Origin: Caldilineaceae bacterium | Lineage (GTDB): Bacteria > Chloroflexota > Anaerolineae > Caldilineales > Caldilineaceae | Length of the DNA stretch: 64,000 bases | Reading direction: 5' to 3' | Assembly: GCA_022827195.1 (NCBI GenBank) | Contig: JAJDTL010000041.1 | Location: 124,001-188,000, forward strand | Shown here: positions 26,335 to 34,813 of the stretch, one piece after another | Layout of the letters: each line of letters starts with the position of its first letter | Numbering within the stretch: the first letter of the stretch is position 1 | Notes under the pieces: generated by a model | Databases searched by the model: none | Seen by the model: only the letters and a program-made list of their open reading frames with translations | What the model was told of the DNA's origin: nothing | Translations under genes and position numbers: made by a program

Positions 26335-28014
26335 ATGTATTCCAAACGTAGGAGCCAAAGACTTTGGCTCAATTTGATGGCGCTGATGGCGCTTGTCCTG
26401 ATCGCCTCGGCCTGTGCGGCGCCGGCGGCACCTGCGGGTGACATGGCGGCTGACTCGGGCGACGAGATGATGATGGAGAAGAAGGTGTTCCGCGCGACGA
26501 TTCCGTTCTTCGCGCAGGACTGGTCACCGCTGCGCGGCGGCGGCTGGAACATGCACTACCTGGCGTTCTGGAACGCGGGTCCGATGTACATCGACGAGCA
26601 CGGCGAGCTGCACCCGTACGTGTTCAACGAGTGGTCGGCGAATGACGACATGACGGTGTGGACGTTCAAGATCGACCCTGATGCGGTCTACTCGGACGGC
26701 AGCGCGATTACCGCGGGGGACGTCGTGGCGACCTGGAACCTGATTGCGCACCCGGCCACGACGCACCAGCGCGTGACGCTCTTCATGACCGGCGTTGTCG
26801 GCTTTGAGGACGTGTTCAACGGCAATGCGATGGAGATGCCAGGCGTAGTCGCGCTGGACGACAGCACGGTGCAGGTGACGCTTGATGGTCCCGACCCACT
26901 GTTCCACAAGAAGATCGCCACCAACCTGATCGGTCCGGTTAAGGCGTCGGTTGCGATCGGCGAGGACGGCTTCGAGGTGGCGGAGTGGTGGCACCCGAAG
27001 AACAACCCGGTGACGAGCGGCCCGTACATGCCCGAGGCGATGGACCTGAACAAGGGTGTGGTTTCGTTCGTGAAGAACCCGAATTTCTGGTTAGCTGAGC
27101 CGAAGATGGACGGATTCTCGGTGACGTCGATTGAGGACCGTACGATTGTTACGACGATGATGGCGAACGGGGAGCTGGACCAGGGCTGGCCGCCGAATGA
27201 TGCGGCATCGCAGGCGCTGCTGGGTTCGGAGTTCTTCGACTGCAAGCTGGGCGCGGGCATCGGCGGATTCTTCCTGAACCCGACGATTGAGCCGACGAGC
27301 GACATCAATTTCCGCAAGGCGTTGATCCTGGCGGTCGACCAGGAGCAGATCTTCGCGCTTGAGAGCCCTGACGGCCGCGGCTGGGTGGCGACTGGTGAGC
27401 CGTTGCGCGCGCTGCCTGGCAGCGACCCGAACTTCGAGCCGCACGGTTACGATCCGGATGCTGCGCAGGAGGCGATGGCTGCCTCGGCGTATGCTGACGC
27501 GGCTGACGTGCCGAAGATGATCATGGCGGGCGTCAGCAGCCCGGGCCTTGAGGTCTTGGCGCAGTACATGGCGGAGCAGTGGCGCCAGTTGTTCGGCATC
27601 GAGGCGATTGAGATGAGCCCGCAGTTCGACAGCTGGGAGGGGCCGGGTGCGCCGGCGCTATTCCGCGACGGCGCGGGTGTGCGCGTCCCGGATGCGGCGC
27701 TGATGCTGATGGGTTCGTTGCACTCTTCGTCGAACCTGGCGCGCAACATCATGGGCGGTTACAACGACCCCGAGGTTGACGCGCTGATCGAGGCTGCGGT
27801 GCAGAAGGCAGCTGACGATCCCGAGCGGATCGCGCTGGCGCAGCAGGCGCAGCAGATATTCCGCGACCAGTTCATGGTGATTCCGATTGGCACAGGCTGC
27901 GGCGGTTCGCCGAGCGGCAACTCGATGCCGTGGGTGTCGGGCGCGCGTCGCAATGCGGACGCTCAGTTCGTTGAGCCGTGGCTTATCGACATCGATCTGG
28001 AAGCGATGCAGTAG
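26335..28014 (+). CDS. peptide/oligosaccharide ABC transporter substrate-binding lipoprotein (SBP_bac_5)
   Basis: A 559-residue extracytoplasmic binding protein. The signal peptide ends in lipobox ASAC (Cys27), followed by an Ala/Pro/Asp/Met-rich tether. The family segments WTFKIDPDAVYSDGSAITAGDVVATW and FRKALILAVDQEQI are characteristic of the DppA/OppA group. GGAGG lies 8 bases before the ATG at 26335; two earlier in-frame ATGs are too close to or overlap that site. It is first in an operon with two permeases and two ATPases, followed by a stem-loop. The ligand may be a peptide, oligosaccharide or other solute. Confidence 0.9.
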   Translation: MYSKRRSQRLWLNLMALMALVLIASACAAPAAPAGDMAADSGDEMMMEKKVFRATIPFFAQDWSPLRGGGWNMHYLAFWNAGPMYIDEHGELHPYVFNEWSANDDMTVWTFKIDPDAVYSDGSAITAGDVVATWNLIAHPATTHQRVTLFMTGVVGFEDVFNGNAMEMPGVVALDDSTVQVTLDGPDPLFHKKIATNLIGPVKASVAIGEDGFEVAEWWHPKNNPVTSGPYMPEAMDLNKGVVSFVKNPNFWLAEPKMDGFSVTSIEDRTIVTTMMANGELDQGWPPNDAASQALLGSEFFDCKLGAGIGGFFLNPTIEPTSDINFRKALILAVDQEQIFALESPDGRGWVATGEPLRALPGSDPNFEPHGYDPDAAQEAMAASAYADAADVPKMIMAGVSSPGLEVLAQYMAEQWRQLFGIEAIEMSPQFDSWEGPGAPALFRDGAGVRVPDAALMLMGSLHSSSNLARNIMGGYNDPEVDALIEAAVQKAADDPERIALAQQAQQIFRDQFMVIPIGTGCGGSPSGNSMPWVSGARRNADAQFVEPWLIDIDLEAMQ

Positions 28015-28028
28015 TCAGCGGTGAACGG

Positions 28029-28074
28029 GGGAGGAGCGGGAGGGGGTCGTTAACTTTTCTCGCTCCTCCCTTTT
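28029..28074 (+). terminator. intercistronic stem-loop after SBP 1
   Basis: GGGAGGAGCGGGA (28029-28041) pairs with TCTCGCTCCTCCC (28058-28070) with one mismatch and is followed by TTTT. Placed between the binding protein and the first permease, it probably acts as a partial terminator or mRNA-stabilising 3' end, so that more binding protein is made than membrane components. Confidence 0.65.
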
Positions 28075-28094
28075 GGTTTATGTAAGAGATTCCC

Positions 28095-29057
28095 GTGGGT
28101 AAGTACGTAGCGCAACGAATCGTCTACTGGATACCGGCCCTGATTCTATTGGCGCTCGCGGTGTACGCGATGGCCTTCTTTGGGGCGGGCGACCCGATCA
28201 AGCTGATGTTCCTGCGCGAAGAGGGCGACGTGACGTACGACGCGCAGCGGCTTGACGCGATCCGGCGCGAGAAGGGGCTGGACCGGCCTTTCCTGGTGCA
28301 GTTCGGCGAGTACACCTGGCATCTGGTCCAGGGCGACTTGGGCATGTCGGTGATTTCGGGGCGCTCGGTGAACGACATGGTGGGCGCGACCGCGCCGGTT
28401 TCGTTCCAGATTGGGATCGCGACGGTTTTCCTGGTGGCTATATTTGGGATCCCATTAGGGATCGTAGCCGGTCTGCATCACAACGAATGGCTCGACAATC
28501 TTATACTCGGCTCCGCGCTCTTTATCAGCGGGGTTCCGAGCTATGTCGTGGGGCCGATGCTGATGGTCTTCCTTGTGCTGGGGCTGGGGGTCATGAACGT
28601 GCCCTACGGGTGGGACGGCCTGTTCAGCACGAAGGCGATTTTGCCGCTCTTCGTGATGGTATTCGGCTCGATCGCGATCATCATTCGCCAGACGCGGTCG
28701 GGCGTGCTCGAGGTGTTGTCGGAGGACTACGTGCGGACCGCGCGCGCCAAGGGCGTGCCGGAGTTCATGGTGATCATGCGCCACATGCTGAGGCCGGTGC
28801 TGACGCCGGTGGTAACGGTACTGGGGCAGATGCTGATCGGCATCGTGAACGGGGCGATCATCGTGGAAAAGGTGTTCGGCATTCCCGGCCTGGGGCGGCT
28901 TACGATCGACTTTACGTACGGCGTCGATTATCCCGTGATCGTGGCGATCACGCTGATTGGCGCGTTCCTGGTCATGGCGCTGAACCTTCTGGTCGACATC
29001 ACGTATCCCCTGTTGGACCCACGCGCGGCGCAGGCGATGACCGGCGTCGAGGAGTAG
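28095..29057 (+). CDS. Opp/Dpp-type ABC transporter permease (DppB-like)
   Basis: A 320-residue integral membrane protein. The N-terminal helix MGKYVAQRIVYWIPALILLALAV, the GLDRPFLVQFGEYTWHLVQGDLGMS periplasmic segment and the EAA-type loop YVRTARAKGVPEFMVIMRHMLRPVLTPVV define the OppB family. It begins with GTG. It pairs with the product of 29115-30086 to form the channel and follows the binding-protein gene after a stem-loop. Confidence 0.9.
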   Translation: MGKYVAQRIVYWIPALILLALAVYAMAFFGAGDPIKLMFLREEGDVTYDAQRLDAIRREKGLDRPFLVQFGEYTWHLVQGDLGMSVISGRSVNDMVGATAPVSFQIGIATVFLVAIFGIPLGIVAGLHHNEWLDNLILGSALFISGVPSYVVGPMLMVFLVLGLGVMNVPYGWDGLFSTKAILPLFVMVFGSIAIIIRQTRSGVLEVLSEDYVRTARAKGVPEFMVIMRHMLRPVLTPVVTVLGQMLIGIVNGAIIVEKVFGIPGLGRLTIDFTYGVDYPVIVAITLIGAFLVMALNLLVDITYPLLDPRAAQAMTGVEE

Positions 29058-29114
29058 GGCAGTGCGGTGCGGCGGCGGGGGGATCCCAACATTCAGCGCG
29101 GCAGACGGTAGATT

Positions 29115-30086
29115 ATGACGACCCAAGAGTTATCGGCGCCGGCCGACTTCAGTACGGTCGAGGCCAGCCGCTCCAACCTGTGGAAGGACGCGCTTGCGCG
29201 TCTAGCCGCGAACCGGCTTGCGGTCGTAGGCATTATTCCGATTGTCCTTCTCTTTTTCATCGCTATATTCGGCCCCTACCTGACCCCGTACGATTTTCTG
29301 GCGCAGGACTTCACGGCGCGGCTGGCGTCGCCTTCGAGTGAGCACTGGCTGGGCACGGATGAACTGGGCCGTGACGTCTTCAGCCGAATACTTTACGGCG
29401 CGCGCACAGCGGTCTCCGTAGGTGTGATTTCGACGGTTATCAGCCTCGTTGTGGGCATCGTCATGGGTTCGCTGGCGGGCTATCTGGGCGGGCGGGTCGA
29501 CATGCTGGTGGTCTGGCTAACGGACGTTACGCGCTCGATGCCGGCGCTGCTGCTTGCAATTGTGATCAACCTGACCCTAAAGGTGCCGCTGGAAGCCTGG
29601 CTGGAGCAGATGTATCTGCAGACGAAGAACACGTTTTTCCGGCAGACGATGTGGGTGGACCTGGTGCTGGTCTTCGGTGCGCTGGCGCTGATCCAGTGGC
29701 CGGGATACGCGCGTCTGATCCGGGGACAGATTCTTTCGATTCGCAGCCGCAACTACGTGCTTGCCGCGCGCGCGCTTGGCATGCCGACGAACCGCATCCT
29801 GACGCGCTATGTCATTCCCAATGCGATGGGGCCGCTGATTGTGGCGGTCAGCGCCGGGTTGGGCGGCGCGATGGTGCTGGAGTCGGCGTTCAGCTTCTTG
29901 GGCGTCGGCGTGCAGTTGCCGATCCCGAGCTGGGGGAAGATGATCAGCGACGGATTGCGGCTTTGGCAGACCCATTCTTACTTGCTGTTGGGTCCGGCGG
30001 TGATGATGGCCATTATCACAGTATCCTTTGCCTGGCTGGGCGACGGTCTGAATGACGCGCTGAATCCGCGTCAGTGGAAAGAGTAA
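29115..30086 (+). CDS. Opp/Dpp-type ABC transporter permease (DppC-like)
   Basis: A 323-residue second permease. The soluble N-terminal tail, then LAANRLAVVGIIPIVLLFFIAIFGPYL, HWLGTDELGRDVFSRILYGARTAVSVG and the EAA loop YVLAARALGMPTNRILTRYVIPNAMGPLIV are standard for OppC. It contains an insertion between helices (LEAWLEQMYLQTKNTFFRQTMWVD) that is also found in the permease at 62907, a feature shared by some DppC proteins. Confidence 0.9.
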   Translation: MTTQELSAPADFSTVEASRSNLWKDALARLAANRLAVVGIIPIVLLFFIAIFGPYLTPYDFLAQDFTARLASPSSEHWLGTDELGRDVFSRILYGARTAVSVGVISTVISLVVGIVMGSLAGYLGGRVDMLVVWLTDVTRSMPALLLAIVINLTLKVPLEAWLEQMYLQTKNTFFRQTMWVDLVLVFGALALIQWPGYARLIRGQILSIRSRNYVLAARALGMPTNRILTRYVIPNAMGPLIVAVSAGLGGAMVLESAFSFLGVGVQLPIPSWGKMISDGLRLWQTHSYLLLGPAVMMAIITVSFAWLGDGLNDALNPRQWKE

Positions 30087-30159
30087 CGGCAATGGGTAGT
30101 GGATAGTGGGATCGAGGGCCGGTTGAAAGAGTGCCGTAAGTGCTGCGGTTGAAGGCGTT

Positions 30160-31182
30160 ATGTCAGAGCTTTTGGATGTCCAAGATTTGCAGACGCGGTT
30201 CAAGGTGCGCAAGGGATTTGTGTACGCGGTGAACGGGGTCTCCTTCCGGCTGGAGGAGGGGGAGACGCTGGCGGTGGTCGGGGAAAGCGGCTGCGGCAAG
30301 AGCGTGACGATGCTGAGCCTGGTGCGGCTGCTGCCGCCGGCGGGCCGAATCGAGAGCGGGCAGGTGCTGCTGCGCGGCGACGATCTGCTAGAGCTTGACC
30401 AGCGGCAGCTGCGGGACGTACGCGGGGGCCAGGTCGGCATGATCTTTCAGGACCCGATGACCTCACTTAACCCGTTCATCAACATCGGCACGCAGATGGC
30501 CGAGCCGCTGCTCTACCATCGCGGCATGAGCAAAAAGGATGCGCTTGCGCGCAGTGCGGAGCTGCTTGAGATGGTCGGGATTCCCGACGGCGAGGCGCGG
30601 CTGCGCGAGTACCCGCACCAGTTTTCGGGTGGCATGCGGCAGCGGGTCATGATCGCGATGGCGATGTCGTGCGAGCCTTCGGTGCTGATTGCGGACGAGC
30701 CGACGACCGCGCTTGACGTGACGATCCAAGCGCAGATCGTGGAGCTGGTCAAGGAGTTGCGGGACCGGTCGGGCGTGGCGGTGATCTGGATCACGCACGA
30801 TCTGAGCGTGGTGGCCGGTATTGCGGACCGCGTCATCGTGATGTATGCAGGATACATTGTGGAAGAGGCCCCGGTTGACGCGTTATTTGAAGACCCGCGC
30901 CATCCGTATACGGTGGGTCTGCTGGGCGCGCTGCCGAGTTTGGGGGGTGAAACGGACACGCGCCTGACGACGATTGGCGGTTCGCCGCCGGACCTGGCCG
31001 AGCTTCCCAACTTTTGTCCGTTCCACACGCGCTGCCCCTTTGTGATCGAGCGCTGCCGGCGTGAAAACCCGATGCTGGAGCCGGTCTCCGAGGCAAGCGG
31101 ACGGGACCATCGCGCGGCCTGCTGGGTAGACATACGCGGCGTAACTGAGCGGTCCGGCGGGACTGCAGCCACTGAACAGTAA
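30160..31182 (+). CDS. Opp/Dpp-type ABC transporter ATP-binding protein (DppD-like)
   Basis: A 340-residue ATPase. GESGCGKSVTML is Walker A, FSGGMRQRVMIAMAM the signature, VLIADEPTTALDVTIQ Walker B, and the C-terminal oligopeptide-transporter extension holds FCPFHTRCPFVIERC, whose cysteines suggest the iron-sulfur site known in some DppD proteins. It works as a heterodimer with the next gene's product. Confidence 0.92.
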   Translation: MSELLDVQDLQTRFKVRKGFVYAVNGVSFRLEEGETLAVVGESGCGKSVTMLSLVRLLPPAGRIESGQVLLRGDDLLELDQRQLRDVRGGQVGMIFQDPMTSLNPFINIGTQMAEPLLYHRGMSKKDALARSAELLEMVGIPDGEARLREYPHQFSGGMRQRVMIAMAMSCEPSVLIADEPTTALDVTIQAQIVELVKELRDRSGVAVIWITHDLSVVAGIADRVIVMYAGYIVEEAPVDALFEDPRHPYTVGLLGALPSLGGETDTRLTTIGGSPPDLAELPNFCPFHTRCPFVIERCRRENPMLEPVSEASGRDHRAACWVDIRGVTERSGGTAATEQ

Positions 31183-31198
31183 CAGACGGTCGCGGCAG

Positions 31199-32191
31199 AT
31201 GAACGAGACTGACACTCCCAACGGTCGCCCTCTCGTGCGGGTCGAGGGTCTGACAAAACACTTTTCTGTTCGCATTGGCGCCTACGGGGAGACCAAGGCG
31301 ACCGTCCATGCGCTGGATGACGTCTCGTTCACGGTGCAGCGGGGTGAGACGCTCGGGTTGGTGGGCGAGTCGGGCTGCGGCAAATCGACCGCGGGTCTGA
31401 CGCTGCTCCAACTGCACAGACCGACGTCGGGCAAGGTCTTTTTTGAGGACACCGAGGTCACCGGGCTGGCCGACAAGGAGATGCGCCCGCTGCGTCAGAA
31501 GATGCAGATTATATTCCAGGACCCTTACTCGACGCTCAGCCCGCGCATGACGATTGGCAACGCCATCAGTGAACCGCTGTGGCTGCACAACCTGGCCAGC
31601 GAGCAGGGGACGCAGGAGCGCATCGCTGAGCTGCTCGACAACGTGGGGTTGAATCCGGCCTTCGCCTTTCGCTACCCGCACGAGTTTTCCGGCGGCCAGC
31701 GCCAGCGGGTATGTATCGCGCGTGCGCTGGCCTGCGAACCGGAGTTCATCGTCTGCGACGAGCCGATTTCGGCGCTGGACGTGTCGATCCAGGCGCAGAT
31801 CATCAATTTGCTGCAGGACCTGCAGGAGTCGTACCACCTCACTTATCTCTTCATCGCGCATGACCTAGCGGTTGTGCGGCACATCAGCGACCGAGTGGCG
31901 GTGATGTATCTTGGGCGCGTTGTAGAGATGGCGCCCAAGGAGCGGCTGTTCGGCAACCCGCTGCATCCCTATACGCACGCACTTCTGGCGGCGGTGCCGG
32001 TGCCCAATCCGCGGCAGGAGCGGCAGCGCGAGCACTCGGTCATTCGCGGCAACGTGCCGAGCGCAATCAATCCTCCCAGCGGCTGCCGCTTCCATCCGCG
32101 CTGTCCGCTCGCGTTCGAGCCTTGCGACCACGTCGTTCCTGAGTGGCGGGAGGTAGAGACGGGGCATTGGGTGGCGTGCCACGCGGTGTGA
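31199..32191 (+). CDS. Opp/Dpp-type ABC transporter ATP-binding protein (DppF-like)
   Basis: A 330-residue ATPase with Walker A GESGCGKSTAG, signature FSGGQRQRVCIARAL, Walker B IVCDEPISALDVSIQ and the C-terminal cysteine cluster GCRFHPRCPLAFEPC. The Q-loop region QIIFQDPYSTLSPRMTIG is typical of DppF. It starts 16 bases after dppD-like and closes the only complete Opp importer in the window. Confidence 0.92.
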   Translation: MNETDTPNGRPLVRVEGLTKHFSVRIGAYGETKATVHALDDVSFTVQRGETLGLVGESGCGKSTAGLTLLQLHRPTSGKVFFEDTEVTGLADKEMRPLRQKMQIIFQDPYSTLSPRMTIGNAISEPLWLHNLASEQGTQERIAELLDNVGLNPAFAFRYPHEFSGGQRQRVCIARALACEPEFIVCDEPISALDVSIQAQIINLLQDLQESYHLTYLFIAHDLAVVRHISDRVAVMYLGRVVEMAPKERLFGNPLHPYTHALLAAVPVPNPRQERQREHSVIRGNVPSAINPPSGCRFHPRCPLAFEPCDHVVPEWREVETGHWVACHAV

Positions 32192-32193
32192 AC

Positions 32194-32232
32194 GGCAGTT
32201 TCTAGTTTTTGGTTTTCAGTTTTCAGTAACCG
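32194..32232 (+). repeat. short CAGTTTT-type simple repeat in a 124-base gap
   Basis: GTTTTCAGTTTTCAGT and TTCTAGTTTTTGGTTT make a low-complexity T-rich stretch between dppF-like and the sialidase-like gene. Similar strings occur near 10365-10400. Confidence 0.5.
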
Positions 32233-32315
32233 CGAGAGGCTCGAAGGGGCGATCCGGTCGGCGGTGGGAGAGCAGGACGGAAGGGCGGCAGAGTTCCATT
32301 CGGTAGGGCAAGGAA

Positions 32316-33500
32316 ATGGGAAAGATTCTGGCTGGGAATTACCAGGTCCTGGCGCGGTCTCCCGACCCGGACAACGTGTATACCGGCTCTCCTTGCCTGG
32401 CGCAGCTGCCGTCGGGCCGGTTGATTGCGAGCTATGAGTGGTTCCGCTCGCGGCCCCGGGTTGAGAAGATCCCCGACCAGCTTGAGATTCTCGTCAGCGA
32501 CGACGGTGGCCGCGCGTGGCGCAAGACCGCGGTGCTGGACATCATCTGGCCGTCGCTGTTTGCCGTGGGCGAGGACTTTTACTGCATCGGCAACCGGCGC
32601 TTGAGCCGCGAGATCGTCATCGCGCGTTCGGTTGACGGCGGCCACAGCTGGAGCAGTTCCTCCCAACTCTTCCCCGGACGTCATCACAACGCACCGACGA
32701 ATGTGCTCTTCAAGGGAGGCCAAGTCTATCGAGCGTTCGAGACCTGCCCTGAAGGCGATGACGCGGTTGGGCGGAGCCAGTGGGAGTCGCTCGTGGTCGC
32801 CGGCGATCTGGGGCGGGACCTGCTCGACCCGGCCGCGTGGCGTATGTCCAACCGCGTCCGGTTTCCGGGGGTGCCCGACGTGTTGAGCCAGCGGCGCTAC
32901 CAGGCCAGCGCGGCGGACAAGGTGGTGGAGGACTGCTTCATCGAGGGCAACATCATCGACGTGCGCGGCGAGTTGCGGGTTTTGCTGCGGACGATCATCG
33001 ACGGCCACACGACGGGTGGATTGGCCTCGGTCTGTCGTTTGGAGGACGACGGCGAGAGGATGGCGTACCGTTTCGTCCAGTTCTATCCGATGCCGGGGGC
33101 ACAGTGCAAGTTTCACATTGTTTACGACGATGAAAGCGATCTTTTCTGGACTACGGTCTGCTTGCCGACCGACACATGGCAGGAGCGGGAGCCGCTGCGG
33201 GCGCGCGGATTCGCCAGCCCTCCGGGCAACGAGCGCCGCATCCTGATGTTGATGTACAGCCTGGACGCGCTCAACTGGTTTCAGGCCGGCTGCGTCGCGA
33301 TGAGCAGCAGCATTTTCGAAGCATTCAGCTACGCATCACAGTTGATTCGGGGCGACGAGCTGCTCGTGATTTCCCGCACCTCGCAAGGGGGGTATAATCA
33401 GCATGACACCAATCTGGTCACGCTGCACCGCGTTGCCAATTTCAGGCAGCTGGCGCTCGATTTGAAGCCGTCCTACAGCAAGAGGGCGCCTGCATCGTGA
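32316..33500 (+). CDS. sialidase-superfamily (BNR/Asp-box) protein
   Basis: A 394-residue six-bladed beta-propeller candidate. Two Asp boxes are clear: SDDGGRAW (61-68) and SVDGGHSW (105-112). The N-terminal SPCLAQLPSGRLIASYEW resembles the first blade of exo-sialidase-like proteins, and arginines at RSRPR and RRLSRE could form part of a triad, though the full catalytic set cannot be confirmed. No signal peptide is evident, so it is probably cytoplasmic and may act on imported glycosides. It sits between a complete Opp importer and an LLM oxidoreductase. Confidence 0.75.
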   Translation: MGKILAGNYQVLARSPDPDNVYTGSPCLAQLPSGRLIASYEWFRSRPRVEKIPDQLEILVSDDGGRAWRKTAVLDIIWPSLFAVGEDFYCIGNRRLSREIVIARSVDGGHSWSSSSQLFPGRHHNAPTNVLFKGGQVYRAFETCPEGDDAVGRSQWESLVVAGDLGRDLLDPAAWRMSNRVRFPGVPDVLSQRRYQASAADKVVEDCFIEGNIIDVRGELRVLLRTIIDGHTTGGLASVCRLEDDGERMAYRFVQFYPMPGAQCKFHIVYDDESDLFWTTVCLPTDTWQEREPLRARGFASPPGNERRILMLMYSLDALNWFQAGCVAMSSSIFEAFSYASQLIRGDELLVISRTSQGGYNQHDTNLVTLHRVANFRQLALDLKPSYSKRAPAS

Positions 33501-33558
33501 GCTTAAGGCGATTCAGCAGGCGAGAGGCCTGAAATCCCAGGGAAACGGGAGGAGAGAA

Positions 33559-34629
33559 ATGAAACTGGGCACATTCATGATGCCGCTTCATCCGCCGGAG
33601 AAGGACCGCACGCTCGGTTTTGAGGAGGATATCGAGTTCGTCGTGAAGGCGGACGAGTTGGGATTCAGCGAGGCCTGGGTGGGCCAGCATCATACCCTGG
33701 CCTGGGAGCCGATTCCGTCGAACGATGTCTTCATTGCCAATGTGCTGCCGCGCACGAAGAACATCCGGCTCGGCAGCGGCGTCTCGATCGTGCCGCAGCA
33801 TCATCCGGTCAATATCGCCGTCCGGCTGGCCTACCTGGACCACCTTTCGCGGGGGCGCATCAACTGCGGCTTCGGCCAAGGCGGCGTGCCGACCGACTGG
33901 GAACTGTTCGACCTGCCGGACCCGCAGACGCAGGGGCTGATGACGGTCGAGGGGATCGACATGATCCTCAAGCTGTGGCAGACGGACCCGCCCTTCAATT
34001 TCAAAGGGGACTATCACCACATCAAGCTGGAAAACGTCGATCCCGAATTCGGCATCGGTACGATTGTCCAGCCGTACCAGAAGCCGCACCCGCCGATCGC
34101 AATGAGTATCATTCGCGGCCGCTCGCGGGCGGCGTTCATGGCGGGGCAGCGCGGCTACATTCCGCTGAGCACGAACATTGTGCACGCGTCCACGCTGAAC
34201 GAGCACTGGGACTCCTACTGCGCGGGCGCGGCTGACGCGGGGCGTCCTGAACCGGACCGGTCGATCTGGCGCGTGTCGCGCAGCATCTACATAGACGAGT
34301 CGAACGACGCGGCCTGGGAGCGTGCTTACAACGGCCCATTTGCGGGATCGTTCGCCTATCTGCGCAGGCTGGTTGCGGCGGCGGACATGATGAACGTTTT
34401 CAAGCATGACCCCGAAATGCCGGACGAGGACGTCACATTGGAGTATATTCTCAGCAAGCTGTGCATCATCGGCACCAAGGACGAGTGTATTCGGCGGCTG
34501 CAGGAGCTCTACGAGGAGACTGGCGGTTTCGGGACGCTGCTGATGATCGCGCACGACTGGGACGACAAGGAGAGGTGGCTGGCCTGCATGGAGACGCTGG
34601 CCAATGAGGTGGTGCCGGCGCTGCCGTAG
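33559..34629 (+). CDS. LLM class flavin-dependent oxidoreductase (luciferase-like)
   Basis: A 356-residue TIM-barrel flavoprotein of the bacterial luciferase family. Supporting features are the N-terminal MKLGTFMMPLHPPEK, ADELGFSEAWVGQHH (motif around the FMN/F420 site), RLGSGVSIVPQHHPV and DHLSRGRINCGFGQGG. Members are FMN- or F420-dependent monooxygenases or dehydrogenases. A GGGAGGAG ribosome-binding site precedes the ATG. It lies in a run of catabolic-looking genes after the Opp importer. Confidence 0.88.
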   Translation: MKLGTFMMPLHPPEKDRTLGFEEDIEFVVKADELGFSEAWVGQHHTLAWEPIPSNDVFIANVLPRTKNIRLGSGVSIVPQHHPVNIAVRLAYLDHLSRGRINCGFGQGGVPTDWELFDLPDPQTQGLMTVEGIDMILKLWQTDPPFNFKGDYHHIKLENVDPEFGIGTIVQPYQKPHPPIAMSIIRGRSRAAFMAGQRGYIPLSTNIVHASTLNEHWDSYCAGAADAGRPEPDRSIWRVSRSIYIDESNDAAWERAYNGPFAGSFAYLRRLVAAADMMNVFKHDPEMPDEDVTLEYILSKLCIIGTKDECIRRLQELYEETGGFGTLLMIAHDWDDKERWLACMETLANEVVPALP

Positions 34630-34813
34630 GAACAGAGTGGAAGTGCCCGGAAGCAAGGGCGAAGGTTAAAGGCCCGGCAGAATTCATTTGGGCGGTGTAT
34701 CGGACGGCCCGGTCCCCGGTCAAGCGGGAAGCAGGGGGCCGTCCGGTTGTTTTCAACCCTTTGTCCGTCAACGGCGGGCGCTGCAAGACAAGAAACGTCA
34801 GGGGCTCTATCGA